Of a stretch of 64,000 nucleotides of DNA, positions 34,623 through 44,356 are shown one piece after another. This stretch comes from Actinomarinicola tropica (GTDB lineage: Bacteria > Actinomycetota > Acidimicrobiia > Acidimicrobiales > SKKL01). The DNA lies in the NCBI RefSeq assembly GCF_009650215.1, contig NZ_CP045851.1:186001-250000 (forward strand), in the 5' to 3' direction. The notes under the pieces are model-generated. The model was not told the DNA's origin and ran no database searches. It worked only from the letters and a program-made list of their open reading frames with translations. The position numbers and the translations under genes are program-made. The first letter of the stretch is position 1. The number at the start of each line of letters is the position of its first letter.

Positions 34623-36281
34623 ATGACCTCCACCGTGACCTCTCTCGCCACCTTCGCGGCAGCGCAGCCCTTCCCGCTGCTCACCGCGCTCGTGGTCCTC
34701 CCGGCGTTCGGCGCGCTGCTCGTGGCCGTGCTGCCCCGCCGGCGTCCGGAGTCGATCCGGATGACGGCGCTGCTCACCACGATGGCCACCGGTGCGGTCG
34801 CCGTCTACGTGCTGGCCGCCTTCGACACCGCCGACGCGGGCTTCCAGTTCGTCTCCCGCCAGAGCTGGATCTCCGACTTCGGCATCTCGTGGGCGCTCGG
34901 CGTGGACGGCATCTCGCTGTTCCTCGTCGTGCTCACCGCGGTGATCTTCCCGATCGCCCTGCTGGCGTCGTCACCGGGCCACGACCCGAAGCCGTACTAC
35001 GCCTGGATCCTGCTGCTCGAGGCCGGGTCGATGGGTGTGTTCCTCGCCCTCGACCTGTTCATGTTCTTCGTCTTCTTCGAGATCGTGCTCGTCCCGATGT
35101 ACTTCCTCATCGGGAGCTGGGGTCACGGAAACCGCGTCTACGCGGCGATGAAGTTCTTCCTCTACACGATGTTCGGCTCGGCGTTCATGCTCGTGGCCAT
35201 CCTCGCCACCGTGCTGCTGAACGCCCAGGGCAACGGCAGCGCCGTCACCTTCGACATCGTCGAGATCGCCACCAACCCGGCCATCGCCCAGAACACGGCG
35301 CGCTGGCTGTTCCTCGCCTTCGCCATCGCGTTCGCGGTGAAGGTCCCGATCTTCCCGGTGCACACGTGGCTCCCCGACGCCCACACCGAGGCGCCCACCG
35401 CGGGCTCGGTGATCCTCGCCGCGGTGATGCTGAAGCTCGGCACCTACGGCTTCATCCGCTTCGGCCTCTTCCTCTTCCCCGAGGCCGCGGTGTTCTTCGC
35501 CCCGCTCTTCCTCACCCTCGGCGTGGCCGGCATCATCTACGGCGCCGCCGTCGCCGCGATGCAGAAGGACCTCAAGCGGCTCGTCGCCTACTCCTCGGTC
35601 GCCCACATGGGCTTCATCGTGCTCGGCATCTTCGCCCTGAACGCCGAGGGCCTCGAGGGCGGCATCCTCCAGATGGTCAACCACGGCATCTCCACCGGCG
35701 CGCTGTTCATCCTCGTCGGCTGGATCTACGAGCGTCGCCACACCCGCCAGATCGCCGAGCTCCGCGGCCTCCAGAAGGCGGCCCCGGTGTTCGCGGCCGT
35801 GTTCACCGTCGTGATGCTGTCCTCGATCGGCGTGCCCGGCCTGAACGGCTTCGTCGGCGAGTTCCTCACGCTCATCGGCGCCTTCGCCTCCGCCCGGTGG
35901 TGGGCGGTCGTGGCCGCCGCCGGCGTCATCCTCGCCGCCATCTACCTGCTCTGGGCCTACCAGCGGGTGTTCCACGGCACCCCCGACGAGGCCAACGCGG
36001 ACTTCCGCGAGCTGCGGTGGACCGAGGGCCTCGTGATGGTCCCGCTGCTCGGCCTCATCGTGTTCATGGGCGTCTACCCGAAGCCCGTGCTCGAGCGCAT
36101 GGAGCCGGCCGTCGACGCCCTCGTCGCCCACATCGAGCGCGAGGTCCCCGACTTCACGTCCACCAGCGGACCCGAGGCCACCGAGGACGTCGAGCTGTCC
36201 GACGTCCACGGTGAGGACCACGCGGAGGAGGCCGACCACGCCGAGGACGGCTCGGCCGACGACGAGGAGGTGCACGAGTGA
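34623..36281 (+). CDS. nuoM: NADH-quinone oxidoreductase subunit M (copy 1)
   Basis: This 552-residue proton-pumping antiporter-like subunit has ALGVDGISLFLVVLTAVIFP, the key-glutamate helix FFVFFEIVLVPMYFLIG and VHTWLPDAHTEAPTAGSVIL. The last 35 residues form an acidic His/Glu/Asp-rich cytoplasmic tail not usual in NuoM. ATG start abuts nuoL; the stop overlaps nuoN. Confidence 0.95.
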   Translation: MTSTVTSLATFAAAQPFPLLTALVVLPAFGALLVAVLPRRRPESIRMTALLTTMATGAVAVYVLAAFDTADAGFQFVSRQSWISDFGISWALGVDGISLFLVVLTAVIFPIALLASSPGHDPKPYYAWILLLEAGSMGVFLALDLFMFFVFFEIVLVPMYFLIGSWGHGNRVYAAMKFFLYTMFGSAFMLVAILATVLLNAQGNGSAVTFDIVEIATNPAIAQNTARWLFLAFAIAFAVKVPIFPVHTWLPDAHTEAPTAGSVILAAVMLKLGTYGFIRFGLFLFPEAAVFFAPLFLTLGVAGIIYGAAVAAMQKDLKRLVAYSSVAHMGFIVLGIFALNAEGLEGGILQMVNHGISTGALFILVGWIYERRHTRQIAELRGLQKAAPVFAAVFTVVMLSSIGVPGLNGFVGEFLTLIGAFASARWWAVVAAAGVILAAIYLLWAYQRVFHGTPDEANADFRELRWTEGLVMVPLLGLIVFMGVYPKPVLERMEPAVDALVAHIEREVPDFTSTSGPEATEDVELSDVHGEDHAEEADHAEDGSADDEEVHE

Positions 36282-37825
36282 TCGCCATGCTCCTCGCCCA
36301 GGTCGGTGACGTCACGCCACTCGCCACTCCCGAGGTGCAGTGGTCGGCCCTCGTGCCGCTGCTCATCCTCGGCGCCGGCGGCGTGCTGCTGCTCACCATC
36401 AGCTCGCTCGTGAAGGGCATGTCGGCCCCCGGCGTCAACGCCGCGGCCACCGTGCTCGTCGGCCTCGCCACCATCGTCGCCTGCGTGCCGGTGTGGCAGC
36501 GGGTCCAGGACCCCGAACGGGGTCCGCTCACCGCGGTGGGCGGCGCCATCGGGATCGACGGGTTCTCGGTGCTCGCCACCGGGCTCATCGCCGTGTCCGT
36601 GATCCTCGCCGCGCTGCTCCTCGACGACTACATGCGCCGCGAGGAGATGGACGGGGTCGAGATGTACGCCCTGCTGCTGCTCTCCGCCGCCGGCGGGGCG
36701 CTGATGGCGTCGGCCAACGACCTCATCGTCATGTTCATCGGGCTCGAGGCCCTCTCGATCGCCATCTACGTCATGGCCGCGATGCACCGCCGCCGCGTCG
36801 ATTCCCAGGAGGCGGGCTTCAAGTACTTCATCGTCGGCGCCTTCTCCTCGGCGTTCTTCCTGTACGGCATCGCGATGGTCTACGGCGCCACCGGCACCAC
36901 CAACCTGGTCGAGATGGCGTCGTTCCTCGCCGGTTCGGTGCTGCTCCAGAACGCCGTCCTCCTCCTCGGCATGGCGCTGCTGCTCGTCGGCTTCGCCTTC
37001 AAGATCTCCGCCGTGCCGTTCCAGGGCTGGACGCCGGACGTCTACCAGGGCGCGCCGACGCCGGTCACCGCGTTCATGGCCTCGGCGGTGAAGGTGGCGG
37101 CCTTCGGCGGGCTGATCCGGGTCTTCCACCTGGCCCTGTCGACCGAGGCCGTCGACTGGCAGCCGATCGTCTACGCCATCGCCATCCTCACGATGGTCGT
37201 CGGCGCCGCGCTCGCCGTCGTCCAGACCGACATCAAGCGGATGCTCGCCTACTCGTCGATCAACCACGCCGGCTTCGTGCTCGTCGCGGTGCAGGCCGAC
37301 ACGCCCCAGGGCATCCAGGCGGCGCTGTTCTACCTGGCCTCCTACGTGTTCCTCGTGGCCGGCAGCTTCGGCGTCGTGAGCCTGGTCAGCGGCAACGGCG
37401 ACGCCCGCACGTCGCTCGACGACATCCGCGGCCTCGCCCGCAGCCGCCCCGGGCTGGCGCTCGCGCTCACGGTGTTCCTGCTCGCCCAGGCCGGGGTGCC
37501 GCTGACGTCGGGCTTCTTCGCCAAGTTCTACGTGATCGCCGCGGCGGTCGACGCCCGCTCCTACTGGCTGGCGCTCGCCGCCATGGTCGCCTCGGTGATC
37601 GCCGCGGTGCTGTACCTCCGCATCGTCGTCGCCATGTACCTGTCGGGCGGCGACCACGACGGCGAGGAGCCGGTCGAGGGCCCGCGGGTCTCGATCCCGC
37701 TGCCGGCGGGCACCGCCATCGGCATCGCCATCGTCGCCACCATCGCCATCGGCATCCTGCCCGGCTACCTCATCGAGGTCGCCCGCGACGCCGTGCCCGT
37801 CCTCGTGGCCGTGCCCCTGCCGTAG
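36278..37825 (+). CDS. nuoN: NADH-quinone oxidoreductase subunit N (copy 1)
   Basis: This 515-residue antiporter-like subunit is the last of the 14 nuo genes and ends the 21-gene transcript that starts at 16787. Typical blocks are MFIGLEALSIAIYVMAA, VPFQGWTPDVYQGAPTPVTA and IKRMLAYSSINHAGFVL. GTG start with GTGA overlap to nuoM. Confidence 0.95.
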   Translation: MIAMLLAQVGDVTPLATPEVQWSALVPLLILGAGGVLLLTISSLVKGMSAPGVNAAATVLVGLATIVACVPVWQRVQDPERGPLTAVGGAIGIDGFSVLATGLIAVSVILAALLLDDYMRREEMDGVEMYALLLLSAAGGALMASANDLIVMFIGLEALSIAIYVMAAMHRRRVDSQEAGFKYFIVGAFSSAFFLYGIAMVYGATGTTNLVEMASFLAGSVLLQNAVLLLGMALLLVGFAFKISAVPFQGWTPDVYQGAPTPVTAFMASAVKVAAFGGLIRVFHLALSTEAVDWQPIVYAIAILTMVVGAALAVVQTDIKRMLAYSSINHAGFVLVAVQADTPQGIQAALFYLASYVFLVAGSFGVVSLVSGNGDARTSLDDIRGLARSRPGLALALTVFLLAQAGVPLTSGFFAKFYVIAAAVDARSYWLALAAMVASVIAAVLYLRIVVAMYLSGGDHDGEEPVEGPRVSIPLPAGTAIGIAIVATIAIGILPGYLIEVARDAVPVLVAVPLP

Positions 37826-37904
37826 CGCCGGCGAGAGCATCTGCCGACGGCCACCGGATCGGTCCGAGGTTCGTCGAACCCGGCCGCGCGAGGACCGGCT
37901 CCCT

Positions 37905-37921
37905 CGGCGTCAGGGACGCCG
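37905..37921. terminator. Hairpin between convergent nuoN and the neocarzinostatin-like gene
   Basis: CGGCGTC-AGG-GACGCCG is a perfect 7-bp stem in the 101-nt convergent gap. A weaker hairpin GGTTCG-T-CGAACC lies at 37868-37880. No T-run. Confidence 0.55.
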
Positions 37922-37926
37922 GCGGA

Positions 37927-39123
37927 TCAGTCGCCGGGGACCGTGGTGGTCGGCATCACCGTCGTCTCCGTCGTCACGCCCTCGTCCGGGCCGATGGTCG
38001 TGGTCTCGGTGCTCATGGTCGTGTCGGTGACGTGGGGTGGGACGGCGGTCGACGGCGGGGACGACGCGTCGGCGACCTCGTGCAGCAGCACCGGGAACGA
38101 GCGGCCGTTCGTGTCGCCGTCGCGGACGACGACCTCGCAGAAGCTGGTGAGCGACCGGCAGTCGACGACGCCGTCGGCCCCCGCGATGCTGGCCGGCGCG
38201 GGGAGGGAGAACGTCGCCGTGCCGTCGGGCCCGGCGACCACCTCGGTGCCGCCCGGTGACGCACACGCCGGCTCTCCGCCCACGGCGCAGAACGTGTAGG
38301 CCTCGGCACCGGAGGCGCACGCCGACACGTAGGTGGGATGCCCCCACTGGTCGACCTCGCCGCCCTCGCCCTGGCCGCAGACGTCGACCCACCAGGACGA
38401 GCCCGGCGCGGCGTTCTCGACGGTGACGGTGAGCGTGTCGCCGACCGACACCGGGCCCTGCGGGTCCATGTGGATCGACAGCGGCGGCGTGCCCGGGACG
38501 TCGGGGTCGAAGTGGACGCCGATGGTGCCCGACTGGTCGTAGTCGTCGATCGCGCCGACCGCGACGACGCAGGTGTGGGTGGAGCCCTCGGGCGGCGCCT
38601 GGGCGCAGTCGTGCACGCCGTTGGCGAGGGTGACGTAGCGGCGCACCGGGTGCTCGGCGCTGAAGTTGCCCTGGGCGTCCGACGTCACGGCGGTGTACGG
38701 CGAGATCTGGCAGTTGTCGACCCCACCGATCGACGACGGCCCGAGCGGCGTGCACATCACGATGCCGAGGTTGCGGCTCGGAGGGAAGCCCGAGCCGCTG
38801 ACCGTCACCGTCTGGCCGTCGACGAGCCCCTGGGCGGGTGTCGCCTGGACCGGCAGGCGCAGGGAGTCGAGGCCGTCGCGGGGCCCGCCGACGGCCGTGG
38901 CCCCGTCGAGCTCGAACGCCAGGTCCTCGGTCAGGTCGTCATCGGTGCCCGGGTCGTCGGCGCCGGGGTCCTGTGCGGCGACGACGACGCCGATGAGCAG
39001 CACGAGCGCGGCGAAGATCGCCGTCGGCGCCCAGCGGGGGAGCCCTCGCCCCGGTTCCGCCGGCTGGAGCTCCACCACCGCCTCGGGGGCACCTCCACGC
39101 CCGTCGTCCGCCGCTCCGCCCAT
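37927..39123 (-). CDS. Membrane-anchored exported protein with neocarzinostatin-like domains
   Basis: This 398-residue protein has a short cytoplasmic N-terminus, one membrane helix (33-50), an acidic linker, then extracytoplasmic Ig-like domains. Residues about 92-207 ([20 protein letters not shown] onward, with paired cysteines) resemble the neocarzinostatin/macromomycin apoprotein family. A second, similar unit starts near residue 213. The last 50 residues are Thr/Pro/Ser-rich, as in wall-spanning tails. ATG start preceded by GGGAGAG. It lies between two complex I operons on the opposite strand. The fold call is by motif memory; the ligand is unknown. Confidence 0.7.
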   Translation of the reverse strand: MGGAADDGRGGAPEAVVELQPAEPGRGLPRWAPTAIFAALVLLIGVVVAAQDPGADDPGTDDDLTEDLAFELDGATAVGGPRDGLDSLRLPVQATPAQGLVDGQTVTVSGSGFPPSRNLGIVMCTPLGPSSIGGVDNCQISPYTAVTSDAQGNFSAEHPVRRYVTLANGVHDCAQAPPEGSTHTCVVAVGAIDDYDQSGTIGVHFDPDVPGTPPLSIHMDPQGPVSVGDTLTVTVENAAPGSSWWVDVCGQGEGGEVDQWGHPTYVSACASGAEAYTFCAVGGEPACASPGGTEVVAGPDGTATFSLPAPASIAGADGVVDCRSLTSFCEVVVRDGDTNGRSFPVLLHEVADASSPPSTAVPPHVTDTTMSTETTTIGPDEGVTTETTVMPTTTVPGD

Positions 39124-39241
39124 CGCCGCTCTCCCTCTTCGGGTGTGTCGCCTGCCACGGTACCGCGGGAGCCCGTTCCTGCCCAGGGTGCGGCGCCGCG
39201 GCCCCCGATCGAGTGGTACGAATGGCCTCCGACCGGCGTGT

Positions 39242-39271
39242 TTGGCCCATCGTGAGCGCCTTCACTAGGCT
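39242..39271 (+). promoter_or_regulatory. Promoter and Rex-like operator of the second nuo operon
   Basis: TCGTGAGCGCCTTCACTA (39250-39267) matches TTGTGAA-N4-TTCACAA at 11 of 14 defined positions. It fills the spacer between a -35 TTGGCC (39242-39247) and a -10 TAGGCT (39266-39271), 18 bp apart. The -10 ends 8 nt before the nuoA2 GTG, so the mRNA is probably leaderless. Bound Rex would exclude RNA polymerase. Confidence 0.7.
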
Positions 39272-39279
39272 CCCTCGCC

Positions 39280-39645
39280 GTGTCGGAATTCCTCCGGAAC
39301 TACCTCACCGTCGCCATCTTCGGCGGTGTCGCCGTCCTCCTGGTCGGCGGCATCCTCTCGATCGGTCGCATCCTGCGTCCCTCCCGGCCGCAGCCGCAGA
39401 AGTACACGACCTACGAGAGCGGTGTGGACCCGGTCGAGGGCGGCTGGTCCCAGAGCCAGGTCCGCTACTACATCTTCGCCCTGCTGTTCGTGATGTTCGA
39501 CGTCGAGGCCGTCTTCATCTTCCCGTGGGCGACCCGCCTCGAGGTCTACGACATGTTCGGCCTGGTCGAGATGGCGATCTTCATCTTCATCCTCGCCCTC
39601 GGCCTCCTCTACGCCTGGCGCAAGAAGGTGCTCCGATGGGTCTAG
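39280..39645 (+). CDS. nuoA: Complex I subunit A (copy 2)
   Basis: This 121-residue three-helix subunit opens the EFG-less operon. Conserved blocks are [20 protein letters not shown] and [18 protein letters not shown]. It is shorter than copy 1 because it lacks the C-terminal tail. The GTG start follows a leaderless-type promoter; its 3' end overlaps nuoB2 by 10 nt. Confidence 0.94.
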   Translation: MSEFLRNYLTVAIFGGVAVLLVGGILSIGRILRPSRPQPQKYTTYESGVDPVEGGWSQSQVRYYIFALLFVMFDVEAVFIFPWATRLEVYDMFGLVEMAIFIFILALGLLYAWRKKVLRWV

Positions 39646-40136
39646 TCGAGAGCGGCAAGCTGCCGAAGCCGCTCACGTCGCTGCTTAACCTCAGCCGCAA
39701 GTACTCCATCTGGGCCTACCAGTGGGGTCTCGCGTGCTGCGCCATCGAGATGGGTGCGGCGCTCGCCTCGCCGCGGTACGACGTGATGCGCCTCGGCGTC
39801 ATCCCGTTCCCCGCCAGCCCCCGCCAGGCCGACCTCGTCATCATCTCGGGCACGGTCACCGACAAGATGGCGCCGGCCGTGCTGCGCCTCTACGAGCAGA
39901 TGCCCGACCCGAAGTACGTCATCTCCATGGGCTCCTGCGCCAACTGCGGCGGCCCCTACTGGGACTCGTACTCGGTCACCAAGGGCGTCGACCAGATCAT
40001 CCCCGTGGACGTCTACGTCCCGGGCTGCCCGCCGCGGCCCGAGGCGCTGCTCGAGGGCATCGTGCTGCTCCAGGAGCGCATCCAGAACGAGGACATGGCG
40101 GCACGTTGGAAGGGTGAGCCCATTGTCGTCGCCTGA
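39636..40136 (+). CDS. nuoB: Complex I subunit B (copy 2)
   Basis: This 166-residue N2-cluster subunit has Cys34-Cys35 ([10 protein letters not shown]), Cys101 ([10 protein letters not shown]) and Cys131 (VPGCPPRPE). Cys104 is an additional cysteine absent from copy 1. Start ATG lies inside the nuoA2 end; its own end overlaps nuoC2 by up to 23 nt. Confidence 0.95.
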   Translation: MGLVESGKLPKPLTSLLNLSRKYSIWAYQWGLACCAIEMGAALASPRYDVMRLGVIPFPASPRQADLVIISGTVTDKMAPAVLRLYEQMPDPKYVISMGSCANCGGPYWDSYSVTKGVDQIIPVDVYVPGCPPRPEALLEGIVLLQERIQNEDMAARWKGEPIVVA

Positions 40137-40827
40137 CGCCCCCGTCGACGAGGCGGAGGCCACCGAGGAGGAGACCGTCGAGACCGACGAGCGGCGCGAG
40201 TCGCTGCTCGCCGAGGTCACCGAGGCCCTCGGGGCCGACCACGTCGTCGCCAGCCACATCGCCCCGGGCCAGGACCTCTGGATCCGCGTCGCCACCCCCG
40301 CGTGGGCCGACCTCGCCCGCATCCTCCGCGACCTCGGCTTCAGCTACTTCACGTTCCTCTCGGCCATCGACTGGATGCCCTCGCCCTTCGGCCGGGGCAT
40401 GGACGCCGAGGTCGACAAGGTGCTCGAGGGCGCGCTGCCGAAGGAGCCGGGCGAGATCGAGCACGGCGTCACCGGCGGCACCGGCCGCTTCGAGGTGTTC
40501 GCCCGCGTCTACTCGATCGACCGCACGATCGGCCTCACGCTCAAGACCGACGTCCCCGAGGACACGATGACCGTCGAGACCTGGACGGGCACCTACGCCG
40601 GGGCCGACTGGCACGAGCGCGAGGCGTGGGAGATGTTCGGCATCACCTTCGAGGGCCACCCGCGCCTGCGCCACATCTACCTCCCGAGCGACTTCGAGGG
40701 GAACCCGCTGCGCAAGGACTTCCCGCTGCTCGCCCGCCACGTCAAGCCGTGGCCGGGCATCGTCGACGTCGAGCCCATGCCGGGCGAGGACGACGAGGCG
40801 GCGGCCGACGGCGGGGAAGGGGAGTGA
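40114..40827 (+). CDS. nuoC: Complex I subunit C (copy 2)
   Basis: This subunit of about 237 residues has acidic tails at both ends and the 30-kDa core with [20 protein letters not shown] and [14 protein letters not shown]. Start GTG 40114 or in-frame TTG 40123; GGAAGGG precedes the TTG at good distance. An insert of about 25 residues lies in the middle relative to copy 1 ([14 protein letters not shown] region). Confidence 0.92.
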   Translation: MSPLSSPDAPVDEAEATEEETVETDERRESLLAEVTEALGADHVVASHIAPGQDLWIRVATPAWADLARILRDLGFSYFTFLSAIDWMPSPFGRGMDAEVDKVLEGALPKEPGEIEHGVTGGTGRFEVFARVYSIDRTIGLTLKTDVPEDTMTVETWTGTYAGADWHEREAWEMFGITFEGHPRLRHIYLPSDFEGNPLRKDFPLLARHVKPWPGIVDVEPMPGEDDEAAADGGEGE

Positions 40828-40831
40828 TCCG

Positions 40832-42004
40832 ATGACCGCGATCTCCGAACGGCGCCAGCTGGCCTACATGGCCGCCCAGGCCGCCGACGCCCGGGTCAAC
40901 GTCGAGCTCGAGACCGAGGGCATGACCCTCAACATGGGCCCGCAGCACCCGGCCACCCACGGCACGCTCCGCATCGTCGCCAAGCTCGACGGCGAGCAGG
41001 TCGTCTCCGCCGATCCGATCATGGGCTACATGCACCGGGGCTACGAGAAGCTCACCGAGGTGCGCACGTACCCGCAGGTCACGACGCTGGTGAACCGCAT
41101 CGACTGGCTCGGCAGCTTCGCCAACGAGGTCCCGTTCATCCTCGCCGCCGAGCGGCTGATGGAGGTCGAGGCCCCGCCCCGCGCCCAGTGGATCCGCACG
41201 ATCTTCTTCGAGCTGTCCCGCATCGCCAACATCACCCTGTTCATGGGCGACATGGCGCTCCAGCTCGGCGCCCAGACGCCGGCGTTCTACGCCTTCCGCG
41301 ACCGCGAGTTCGTCCTCAACCAGATCGAGGCGGCCACCGGTGGGCGGTTCCACCCCAACTTCGACCGCATCGGCGGCCTGAAGGACGATCTGCCGAAGGG
41401 CTGGATCGAGGAGACCCGCGGCGCCATGGTCAAGGTGCGCGAGTTCTGCGACATCATGGAGGACCTCGTCACCGGGAACGAGATCTTCGAGGCCCGCACC
41501 CGCGGCGTCGGGGTCATCCCCGCCGACGTCGCCCAGTCCTACGGCCTCTCCGGCGCCAACCTGCGCGCCTCGGGCATCGACTGGGACCTCCGCCGGGACG
41601 AGCCGGTCGGCCTGGCCTGGAACGAGGTCGACTGGAAGGTCTGGACCCACCCCGACGGCGACTCGTTCGCCCGGTTCTGGGTCCGCCTCCAGGAGACCCG
41701 CGAGGCCACCCGCATCATCGACCAGCTGCTCGACGGCCTGCCGTCGGGGCCGATCATGGCCAAGGTCCCCCGCATCATCAAGGTGCCGGCGGGCGAGGCG
41801 TGGATCTCGACGGAGAACCCGCTCGGCGAGATGGGGTACTACATCGTCTCGAAGGGCGACCTCACGCCGTACCGCGTGAAGATCCGCTCGGCGTCGTTCA
41901 ACAACGTGTCGATCGTCCCGTGGGTGCTGCGGGGCGTCTACGTGCCCGACATCATCACGATCCTCGCCAGCCTCTACTTCATCCTCGGAGACATCGACCG
42001 GTGA
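40832..42004 (+). CDS. nuoD: Complex I subunit D (copy 2)
   Basis: This 390-residue quinone-site subunit has LNMGPQHPATHG (33-44) and GYMHRGYEKL (65-74). Arg69 corresponds to the NDUFS2 arginine dimethylated by NDUFAF7 in mitochondria; copy 1 has Thr there. It lacks the long N-terminal extension of copy 1. ATG start 4 nt after nuoC2; GTGA overlap with nuoH2. Confidence 0.95.
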   Translation: MTAISERRQLAYMAAQAADARVNVELETEGMTLNMGPQHPATHGTLRIVAKLDGEQVVSADPIMGYMHRGYEKLTEVRTYPQVTTLVNRIDWLGSFANEVPFILAAERLMEVEAPPRAQWIRTIFFELSRIANITLFMGDMALQLGAQTPAFYAFRDREFVLNQIEAATGGRFHPNFDRIGGLKDDLPKGWIEETRGAMVKVREFCDIMEDLVTGNEIFEARTRGVGVIPADVAQSYGLSGANLRASGIDWDLRRDEPVGLAWNEVDWKVWTHPDGDSFARFWVRLQETREATRIIDQLLDGLPSGPIMAKVPRIIKVPAGEAWISTENPLGEMGYYIVSKGDLTPYRVKIRSASFNNVSIVPWVLRGVYVPDIITILASLYFILGDIDR

Positions 42005-43038
42005 CCGACCTCGTGCTCGGCATCGAGCTCGCCTACTGGCAAGAGACCCTCATCAAGGTCGGCGTCGTCGCCGCGCTCGTGCCCACCTCGGCGCTGATCC
42101 TCGGCTACGTCTTCCTCCTGAAGATGATGAGCTTCATGCAGAGCCGCCTGGGCCCGATGGAGTCCGGCCCCTACGGCCTGCTCCAGCTCGTCGGTGACGG
42201 CGTGAAGTTCCTCCAGAAGGAGGACATCTTCCCGGCCAAGGCCGACAAGTGGGTGTTCGCCTTCGCCCCGTTCGTCGTCGTCATCTCGACGCTGCTCATC
42301 TTCGTGTTCGTGCCCGTCGGGCCCGACCTCGTCGGCTCGCCCGTCGACACCGGCGTGTTCGCCGCCCTGGCGGTGTCGTCGATCTCGGTCATCGGCATCC
42401 TGATGGCCGGCTGGTCCTCGGCCAACAAGTACTCGCTGATGGGTGGCCTCCGTGCCGCCGGCCAGCTCATCGCCTACGAGCTGCCCCTGGTCCTCGCCGT
42501 CGTCGGCGTGGTCATCCAGGCCGAGACCCTCAGCCTCCAGGGCATCATCGGCGCCCAGGCCGAGGGCGAGATCTTCGGCATCGGCGCCATCGGCAACCCG
42601 TTCATCATCACCCAGTTCGTCGGGTTCGTGATCTTCATGATCGCCATCCAGGCCGAGCTCACCCAGACCCCGTTCGACATGCCGGTCGCCGAGTCCGAGA
42701 TCGTGGGCGGCTACCAGGTGGAGTACACCGGCTTCCGGTTCCTCACCTTCTTCATCGGCGAGTTCGGCACCGCCTTCGTCTTCGCCGGCCTCGCCTCGGT
42801 GCTCTTCCTCGGCGGCTGGTGGGTGCCCGGCTTCGACCTCGACTCGAACGCCCTCAACGTCGTCGGGCCGCTGGTGATGTTCGCCAAGATCATGTTCGTC
42901 TCGTTCCTGATCTTCTGGTTCCGCTTCACCTACCCCCGCATGCGTGAGGACCAGCTGCAGTCGTTCGCCTGGAAGGTGCTCATCCCCGTGTCCCTCGTGA
43001 ACATCGTCGCCACAGGCGTGCTGAAGGTGGTGTTCTGA
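42001..43038 (+). CDS. nuoH: Complex I subunit H (copy 2)
   Basis: This 345-residue eight-helix subunit has [36 protein letters not shown] and the acidic loop [20 protein letters not shown]. The C-terminus is shorter than copy 1. Gene order D-H reveals that E, F and G are missing. Confidence 0.95.
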   Translation: MTDLVLGIELAYWQETLIKVGVVAALVPTSALILGYVFLLKMMSFMQSRLGPMESGPYGLLQLVGDGVKFLQKEDIFPAKADKWVFAFAPFVVVISTLLIFVFVPVGPDLVGSPVDTGVFAALAVSSISVIGILMAGWSSANKYSLMGGLRAAGQLIAYELPLVLAVVGVVIQAETLSLQGIIGAQAEGEIFGIGAIGNPFIITQFVGFVIFMIAIQAELTQTPFDMPVAESEIVGGYQVEYTGFRFLTFFIGEFGTAFVFAGLASVLFLGGWWVPGFDLDSNALNVVGPLVMFAKIMFVSFLIFWFRFTYPRMREDQLQSFAWKVLIPVSLVNIVATGVLKVVF

Positions 43039-43526
43039 TGCCCCAGCTCCCCGGCCTGGTGAAGGGCCTCGGCGTCACGTTCAAGACGATGCTGCAGCCC
43101 AACGTCACCGTGCAGTACCCCCGCGAGAAGGAGGCGCCGCCCACCAGGGCCCGCGGCGTCATCGCGCTCAAGGAGGAGAACTGCACCGTCTGCATGCTCT
43201 GCGCACGCGAGTGCCCGGACTGGTGCATCTACATCGAGGGCCACAAGTACCTCGCCCCTCCCCGGCGTGAGGGTGGCAAGCCCCGCCAGAAGAACGCCCT
43301 CGACCGATTCGACATCGACTACGCGCTCTGCATGTACTGCGGGATCTGCGTCGAGGTCTGCCCATTCGAGGCGCTCTTCTGGAGCCCCGAGTTCGAGTAC
43401 TCCGAGCCCCGGATCGCCGATCTGCTCCACGACAAGACGATGCTCGGCCACTGGATGACCACCGTCCCCGACTTCGAGCCCTACGAGTCCGGCTCGGAGG
43501 CCAAGGTGAAGAAGGTGCCGCGCTAG
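43038..43526 (+). CDS. nuoI: Complex I subunit I (copy 2)
   Basis: This 162-residue subunit has two 4Fe-4S motifs, Cys49/52/55/59 ([12 protein letters not shown]) and Cys98/101/104/108 ([12 protein letters not shown]). Without NuoEFG, these and N2 are the only iron-sulfur clusters of complex I copy 2, so an outside donor must reduce NuoI directly or through a partner. One-base overlaps on both sides. Confidence 0.94.
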   Translation: MPQLPGLVKGLGVTFKTMLQPNVTVQYPREKEAPPTRARGVIALKEENCTVCMLCARECPDWCIYIEGHKYLAPPRREGGKPRQKNALDRFDIDYALCMYCGICVEVCPFEALFWSPEFEYSEPRIADLLHDKTMLGHWMTTVPDFEPYESGSEAKVKKVPR

Positions 43527-44044
43527 TGGACACCGTGTGGGGCGACAACGTCGCCCAGAACATCGCCTTCTACGTCATCGCCGCGATCATGGTGGTCGGC
43601 GCCCTCAAGGTCGTCACCACCAAGAACGTGGTGCATGCCGCGCTCTACCTCGTCGCCGTGCTCACCGGCATGGCCGGGCAGTTCATCCTGCTCGGCGCGG
43701 AGTTCATCGCCATCACCCAGATGCTGGTGTACGTCGGGGCGATCGTCGTCCTCTTCCTCTTCGGCATCATGCTGACCCGGGCCCAGCTCGGGAAGGACCC
43801 CGACGTCGACGGCACCACGGTGCAGAAGACGAGCGGCGTCCTCGTCGCCCTCGTCCTCCTCGTCGTGATGGGCTACGCCATCTACGACCGCTTCGAGGGC
43901 GTCGAGCTCGCCGAGGAGCGGGTCCAGCCCACGGCGATGGTCGCCGACTCCATCTTCTCCACCTACATCGTCCCGTTCGAGGCCATCTCGGTGCTGCTCC
44001 TCGCAGCGCTGATCGGCGCGATCGTGCTGGCGAGGAGGGACTGA
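43526..44044 (+). CDS. nuoJ: Complex I subunit J (copy 2)
   Basis: This 172-residue five-helix subunit has [20 protein letters not shown] in helix 3. GTG start overlapping the nuoI2 stop by one base; nuoK2 follows after 4 nt. Confidence 0.93.
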   Translation: MDTVWGDNVAQNIAFYVIAAIMVVGALKVVTTKNVVHAALYLVAVLTGMAGQFILLGAEFIAITQMLVYVGAIVVLFLFGIMLTRAQLGKDPDVDGTTVQKTSGVLVALVLLVVMGYAIYDRFEGVELAEERVQPTAMVADSIFSTYIVPFEAISVLLLAALIGAIVLARRD

Positions 44045-44048
44045 CGCC

Positions 44049-44348
44049 GTGCTGCTGACGAACTTCCTGATGCTGTCGTCGATCCTGTTCTGCATCGGCG
44101 TCTACGGCGTCCTCGCCCGCAAGAACGCGGTCATGGTCCTCATGTCGATCGAGCTGATCCTCAACGCCGTCAACATCAACCTGGTGGCGTTCGGCGTGAT
44201 CAACGGCTCGATCTCCGGCCACGTGTTCGCGCTGTTCATCGTGGCCGTCGCCGCGGCCGAGGTCGGCGTCGGCCTGGCCCTGGTGCTGCTCATCTACCGC
44301 AACCGATCGAGCATCGACCTCGACGAGCTCGATCTGATGAAGGGCTGA
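44049..44348 (+). CDS. nuoK: Complex I subunit K (copy 2)
   Basis: This 99-residue three-helix antiporter-like subunit has VLMSIELILNAVNINLVAFG and AAAEVGVGLALVLLIYRNR, with the two buried glutamates present. GTG start. Confidence 0.94.
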   Translation: MLLTNFLMLSSILFCIGVYGVLARKNAVMVLMSIELILNAVNINLVAFGVINGSISGHVFALFIVAVAAAEVGVGLALVLLIYRNRSSIDLDELDLMKG

Positions 44349-44356
44349 CGCGACTC

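Noticed and set aside
37927-39123. Plus-strand ORF at 38338-39255 as a gene
   Set aside because: It runs opposite the neocarzinostatin-like gene and has shadow composition without domains.
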